In this document: one piece after another, positions 60,915-64,000 of the stretch
How the letters are laid out: each line of letters opens with the position of its first letter
Numbering within the stretch: position 1 is the first letter of the stretch
Assembly: GCA_910574935.1 (NCBI GenBank)
Contig: CAJTCU010000001.1
Span: 124,001 to 188,000, forward strand
DNA: 64,000 bases
Direction: 5' to 3'
DNA from: Oscillospiraceae bacterium
GTDB lineage: Bacteria > Bacillota > Clostridia > Oscillospirales > Acutalibacteraceae
Translations under genes and position numbers: made by a program
Notes under the pieces: generated by a model
Told to the model about the DNA's origin: nothing
What the model saw: only the letters and a program-made list of their open reading frames with translations
Databases searched by the model: none

Positions 60915-61393
60915 GGCTGTTCACCTCCCAGAAAAGCCGGGAGAAGGTCCCGCACTGTGGGGTGGTTGCAGGGGATGGCAAAATAAGGGGTACCATCCTC
61001 TGCCAGATAGCGGAAAGGCGTTCCGGTTGGGGTAAGCCGCACGCCGGAATAATTCTGGGGATGATTGCAGATATAGCGCGCGGTACAAGCAATGAAGTCT
61101 TTGGCAGAGAGCTTTTCCGCAATGGGATGCTCATAGATGGCAAGCAGGACCGGATTGTTCGAGCCATGAAGCCATATGTACTCCACCGCGCGTTCCAGAG
61201 AGCGTCGGACGGCCCTGGAGGTGGACTTGCCCGCGGGCTGTAGAATGCGGGTGCAGAGTTCTTCCAGGGAGATCTCGTTGGGATACCTGGGGTAAAGTAT
61301 GGCCGCCTCCTGTACGGCCAAACAGAGGACAAAGTAACAATTATTGCTTTTGGGAAGGGGAAGTTTGGAAATGATGGGCTCTACATTTGTCAT
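60911..61393 (-). CDS. Stand-alone Spo0A-type DNA-binding domain protein
   Basis: This 160-residue protein has no receiver domain. Residues about 15-115 match the Spo0A C-terminal DNA-binding fold: FVLCLAVQEAAILYPRYPNE, SLEELCTRILQPAGKSTS, then the recognition-helix region AVRRSLERAVEYIWLHGS and KLSAKDFIACTARYIC. The last 45 residues are not part of that fold. GAAAGGATGA precedes the ATG at 61393. It may regulate by binding 0A-box-like DNA without phosphorylation; that is inference. Confidence 0.72.
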   Translation of the reverse strand: MTNVEPIISKLPLPKSNNCYFVLCLAVQEAAILYPRYPNEISLEELCTRILQPAGKSTSRAVRRSLERAVEYIWLHGSNNPVLLAIYEHPIAEKLSAKDFIACTARYICNHPQNYSGVRLTPTGTPFRYLAEDGTPYFAIPCNHPTVRDLLPAFLGGEQP

Positions 61394-61841
61394 AGCGGGT
61401 CATCCTTTCATTGAAATATGCGTTAATACCAGCATACAACAAATTTTACCTGAATTGGCAAAATTTATCAAATACGACATGACATGACAAAAGTCGACTT
61501 CTAAAAAGAAAGGAAAGGCCGCCGCTTTAGCACAAGCCCTTCCTGCTTTGTTTTTGCCGCCAGGGCCCCCGCATGGGTTCTGGCGGCGTGCAGGGGCCCC
61601 TTGGGTGGTCTGGAAGCAGTTGCCGGGGCTTCTGGGGGCTTTGATTTAAAAACCAGGTATGTACGCCCCCATTAGCCGCTCAGGCTTTGTGTTTCAGAAC
61701 AACAAAGAAATATTTGCAAAAAGATAAGGCCCTTGCAATAAGAGCTAGGCCCTTTTAGCCTTGAATTTAACTGCGAATTCAGGTCTTAATCTCCATCCGC
61801 GGGGTCTAGGTACTTCCAATCATAACAAACCGGGGCAAAAG
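61394..61841. other. Noncoding region upstream of the Spo0A-like gene
   Basis: About 450 bases with no gene I can support. The first 100 bases are AT-rich with the direct repeat TGACATGACA and a possible minus-strand promoter (TTTGAT-N17-TAAAAT, weak). At 61558-61587 a GCCGCCAG...CTGGCGGC hairpin occurs. Confidence 0.4.
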
Positions 61842-61878
61842 AAAAAAGCCTGGGAAACAACTTGTTTCCTGGGCTTTT
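61842..61878 (-). terminator. Terminator after tRNA-Val
   Basis: On the minus strand AAAAGCCCAGGAAACAA pairs with TTGTTTCCCAGGCTTTT, followed by T6. It begins four bases after the tRNA 3' end. Confidence 0.88.
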
Positions 61879-61881
61879 GGG

Positions 61882-61958
61882 TGGTGGGGATAACAGGACT
61901 CGAACCTGTGACCTCCTACGTGTGAAGCAGGCGCTCTAACCAGCTGAGCTATACCCCC
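61882..61958 (-). tRNA. tRNA-Val (anticodon CAC)
   Basis: A full cloverleaf of 77 bases with encoded CCA. The acceptor stem is GGGGGTA/TATCCCC (one G-T), the D-arm GCTC...GAGC, the anticodon stem CCTGC/GTAGG with loop TTCACAC (anticodon CAC at 61922-61924, reading GTG), and the T-arm ACAGG-TTCGAGT-CCTGT. Its promoter and terminator are both clear, so it is a single-gene unit. Confidence 0.97.
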
Positions 61959-61970
61959 ACGACGCTATTT

Positions 61971-61999
61971 AGTATAACAGGTTATGACAGAAAAGTCAA
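61971..61999 (-). promoter_or_regulatory. Promoter of tRNA-Val
   Basis: TTGACT (61994-61999) and TATACT (61971-61976), 17 bases apart on the minus strand; initiation near 61964, a few bases before the tRNA. Confidence 0.88.
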
Positions 62000-62046
62000 G
62001 GCTTTTTTCGATTTTTTGAAATCTACTTCTAAACCAACAGGACCTT

Positions 62047-62075
62047 TTGACAAATCCGGCAAAAAATGGTAAAAT
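62047..62075 (+). promoter_or_regulatory. Promoter of the GH30 gene
   Basis: TTGACA (62047-62052) and TAAAAT (62070-62075), 17 bases apart; initiation near 62082, leaving a 60-base leader. Confidence 0.85.
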
Positions 62076-62142
62076 ATAGAACAAAATCTGCCGGGCGGCC
62101 CAACGTCCGCCAATGGCATTTAGAAAGGAACGGAACACACCT

Positions 62143-63603
62143 ATGAATTGCAGACAAATTACTACCTTTGCCGCCAATGGAACCGGCTACCCGGTGGAAA
62201 ATACCCTGCCCGTCACCCCAGAGGCGGACGAGCCCCGCCACCTGGAGTCTGGCGTGATCAACCTGTATCCAGACATTACCTACCAAACCATCCAGGGCTT
62301 TGGCGGCGCCATGACAGACAGCGCCGCCTACCTGCTAAGCACCCTGCCCCCCCAGGCCCGCCAGGAGGCTATGGACCTGCTGTTTACGGAAAAAGGCAAC
62401 CGTTTTTCCATCATCCGGGTGCCCCTGGACAGCTGTGACTACTCCCTGGAAGAGTACCAGGCCGTGGCAGACCCTGTGGCGGACCCGGAGTGGAAAACCT
62501 TTGACATGACCCGGAACTTCCAGTACATTCTTCCCGCCCTAAAAGAGGCCCTGGCCCTGTGCGGCCCCTCGGCCTCGGTGCTGCTCAGTCCCTGGTCGCC
62601 CCCCTGGCAGTGGAAAACACCCCCCAAGCCCCTGAAAAACGACGCCATTGTCTACGGCGAACTGCCCGGCCGGCCCAACGCCGTGGACCACAGCAAGCCC
62701 CAGCGGAACAACGGCGGCAGCCTGAAGCCCCAGCATTACGGCGACTGGGCCCGGTACCTGGTGCGCATGGTTCAGGCCTACCTGGACCAGGGGGTGCCGG
62801 TAACCATGCTTTCTATACAAAATGAGTCCATCGCGGCCACCAACTGGGACAGCTGCGTCTGGACCGCCCAGGAGCAAAAGACCTTTTTGCGGGACCACCT
62901 GTACCCCGCCATAAAAGCGGCCGGCCTGGCGGACCAGGTGGGGCTGTACATCTGGGACCACAACAAGGAGCGGGTGCTGGAATGGACCCGGGACCTGGTG
63001 GACGACGAGACCGCCCCCATGATCGCGGGCGTGGCTTTCCACTGGTACTCCGGCGACCACTTCGAGGCCGTTAAAATGACGGCGGAGCAGTACCCAGGCC
63101 TCAATCTGCTTTTCTCCGAGTGCTGCCCCCTGCACCAGCCGGGCAAGGCCGGCCCCGCCTGGCTGACCAAAAAGACCCCCGAGACCGTGGAGCAAGAGGA
63201 CGCGGTGAACTATGCCCACGACATCATCGGCAACCTGAACGCGGGCATGGAGAAGTGGATTGACTGGAACTTCTGCGTGGACGAAAACGGCGGCCCCCGC
63301 CACGTGGACTTTGGCTTCTCCGCCGGGATGATTGTCTCTGGCGGCGCTTTCCACACCAACCTGATCTTTGACTATGTGGGCCACTTCTCCCGGTACATCC
63401 GGCCCGGGGCCCAGCGGGCCGGCTTTAGCCGCTGCGACGCCCATGTGGAGCTGACCGCCGCCAAAAACCCGGACGGCAGCCTGGCGGTGGTGGTGCTCAA
63501 CCAGGAGAACGAGGACAGGGCCTACGCCTTCCGCATAGAAGGCCAGGTTATTCGGGCCAGTTTCCCGGCCCGGACCATCTCCACCCTGCTGATAGAGGCA
63601 TAG
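62143..63603 (+). CDS. Glycoside hydrolase family 30 enzyme
   Basis: This 486-residue protein matches GH30 (glucosylceramidase/beta-glucosidase-xylanase type). The N-terminal QTIQGFGGAMTDSAAYLL is the family hallmark. The acid/base Glu is E228 in MLSIQNES and the nucleophile is E326 in LLFSECC. The C-terminal 70 residues form the usual beta-sandwich. No signal peptide is seen, so it acts in the cytosol, perhaps on imported glycosides. It starts at the ATG at 62143 with GAAAGGA upstream; an in-frame ATG at 62113 lies in the leader. It stands alone. Confidence 0.93.
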   Translation: MNCRQITTFAANGTGYPVENTLPVTPEADEPRHLESGVINLYPDITYQTIQGFGGAMTDSAAYLLSTLPPQARQEAMDLLFTEKGNRFSIIRVPLDSCDYSLEEYQAVADPVADPEWKTFDMTRNFQYILPALKEALALCGPSASVLLSPWSPPWQWKTPPKPLKNDAIVYGELPGRPNAVDHSKPQRNNGGSLKPQHYGDWARYLVRMVQAYLDQGVPVTMLSIQNESIAATNWDSCVWTAQEQKTFLRDHLYPAIKAAGLADQVGLYIWDHNKERVLEWTRDLVDDETAPMIAGVAFHWYSGDHFEAVKMTAEQYPGLNLLFSECCPLHQPGKAGPAWLTKKTPETVEQEDAVNYAHDIIGNLNAGMEKWIDWNFCVDENGGPRHVDFGFSAGMIVSGGAFHTNLIFDYVGHFSRYIRPGAQRAGFSRCDAHVELTAAKNPDGSLAVVVLNQENEDRAYAFRIEGQVIRASFPARTISTLLIEA

Positions 63604-64000
63604 GCCGATTCCCTGGAAGCCCGGCAGTGGAGCAAGAGCATGGTCCCGGTGCAGAAGCCCTGGGGTGGAGGCCTGCCAGTGGCTAAGAACCTGTATTCAC
63701 TACCCGCAAACGCCATCTAAGAGGTCCTTTTTGTGCTGATCCAGCGCATCCACTCTGGCCGGGAACCCACCGGGACGGCAGCCGAACCCCCTCTTTACCC
63801 AGGACTCCACGCCCAAATCCCCTTTATTTCCCAAAGCCATCCATTCTTATAGTTTCTTCCAAGGTTCGGGCTGGTTTGAAGCATCGGGGACGATTTCCCC
63901 CATTTCCCAACAGGCCCTAGGGCTTGTTGAAAAATGGAGGGAATGACAAATTTGGGGTCAGATCCCAGAAAAAAGCCGCAAGGCAACCGGCCGGGTGACG
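63604..64000. other. Intergenic end of window with long inverted repeat
   Basis: No gene can be supported. At 63897-63941 there is an inverted repeat with 22-base arms around GCCC-TA-GGGC (three mismatches, one G-T). Its centre matches the palindromic core of the repeats at 51722 and 59990. Confidence 0.55.

Noticed and set aside
60660-60986. Plus-strand 108-residue ORF opposite the Spo0A-like unit
   Set aside because: No clear ribosome-binding site; the opposite strand has a strong site and a coupled start at 60914, so I annotated that one.
62539-63444. 301-residue minus-strand ORF antisense to the GH30 gene
   Set aside because: Shadow of the GH30 reading frame; His/Gly/Val-rich composition and no start signal.
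1-64000. CRISPR arrays, transposases, integrases and prophage genes
   Set aside because: No regularly spaced direct repeats of 25-40 bases, and none of the reading frames shows transposase or phage patterns.

Overview
The window is most of a fla/che (flagellum and chemotaxis) region from a GC-rich Firmicute. The gene order is close to the Bacillus subtilis fla/che operon. The organism has FliY rather than a plain FliN, CheC, FlgM with a sigma-28-type promoter, FliW/CsrA, a Spo0A-type DNA-binding protein, an S-layer (SLH) protein and Gram-positive-style flagella without P/L-ring genes. The GC content, the codon use and the small GC-rich palindromic repeats fit a clostridium of the Oscillospirales type. 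That placement is inference; no 16S rRNA or other marker is present.

Layout. (1) Positions 1-25,340, minus strand, are the large structural operon: flgB, flgC, fliE, fliF, fliG, fliH, fliI, fliJ, fliK, flgD, a TIGR02530-type protein, flgE, flbD, motA, motB, fliM, fliY, cheY, fliO, fliP, fliQ, fliR, flhB, flhA, the flagellar sigma factor, two FlgF/FlgG-type rod genes and the start of cheC. It is served by several sigma-A-like promoters: before flgB, between flgC and fliE, between motA and motB, and before the rod genes. (2) Positions 25,441-32,704 carry a lipoprotein, an FtsA-like ATPase with an unusual C-terminus, a chemoreceptor, a degenerate FtsE-like ABC protein, a C39-type peptidase and a predicted cloverleaf RNA. 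(3) Positions 32,772-36,349 carry a FliT/FlgN-like protein, fliS and fliD (minus strand), followed by a plus-strand parA plus ComFB-domain pair (36,560-38,391). (4) Positions 38,517-43,962, minus strand, are the late operon flgM-flgN-flgK-flgL-DUF6470-fliW-csrA behind a sigma-28-type promoter. (5) Positions 44,108-48,960, minus strand, are cheA-cheW-cheR-cheB. (6) Positions 49,314-51,702, plus strand, are a YlqG/FliK-like protein, an FlhB C-terminal-domain protein (FlhX) and a PilZ protein. (7) Positions 52,196-57,604 encode an 1802-residue SLH-domain surface protein. (8) The remainder is housekeeping or accessory: an EF-G-like GTPase, a gene remnant, a lone Spo0A-type DNA-binding domain with a coupled small ORF, tRNA-Val and a GH30 glycosidase.

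How it works together. The type III export gate (FlhA, FlhB, FliO-R) and its ATPase (FliH, FliI, FliJ) export rod, hook and filament-cap proteins. FliF, FliG, FliM and FliY form the MS-ring and switch, and MotA/MotB the stator. FlgM holds the sigma factor until hook completion. FliS, FlgN and the FliT-like protein are export chaperones. FliW and CsrA should set flagellin translation. CheA, CheW, CheR, CheB, CheC, CheY and the chemoreceptor form the signalling pathway. No flagellin, fliL, flhF or flhG gene is found here.

The least-explained signals are a cloverleaf RNA candidate with its own promoter (about 32,420-32,520), a structured leader ending beside the motB ribosome-binding site (12,510-12,710), an FtsE-like protein that has lost its ATPase residues, and a FliY with two copies of a CheY-binding-type motif in its linker.
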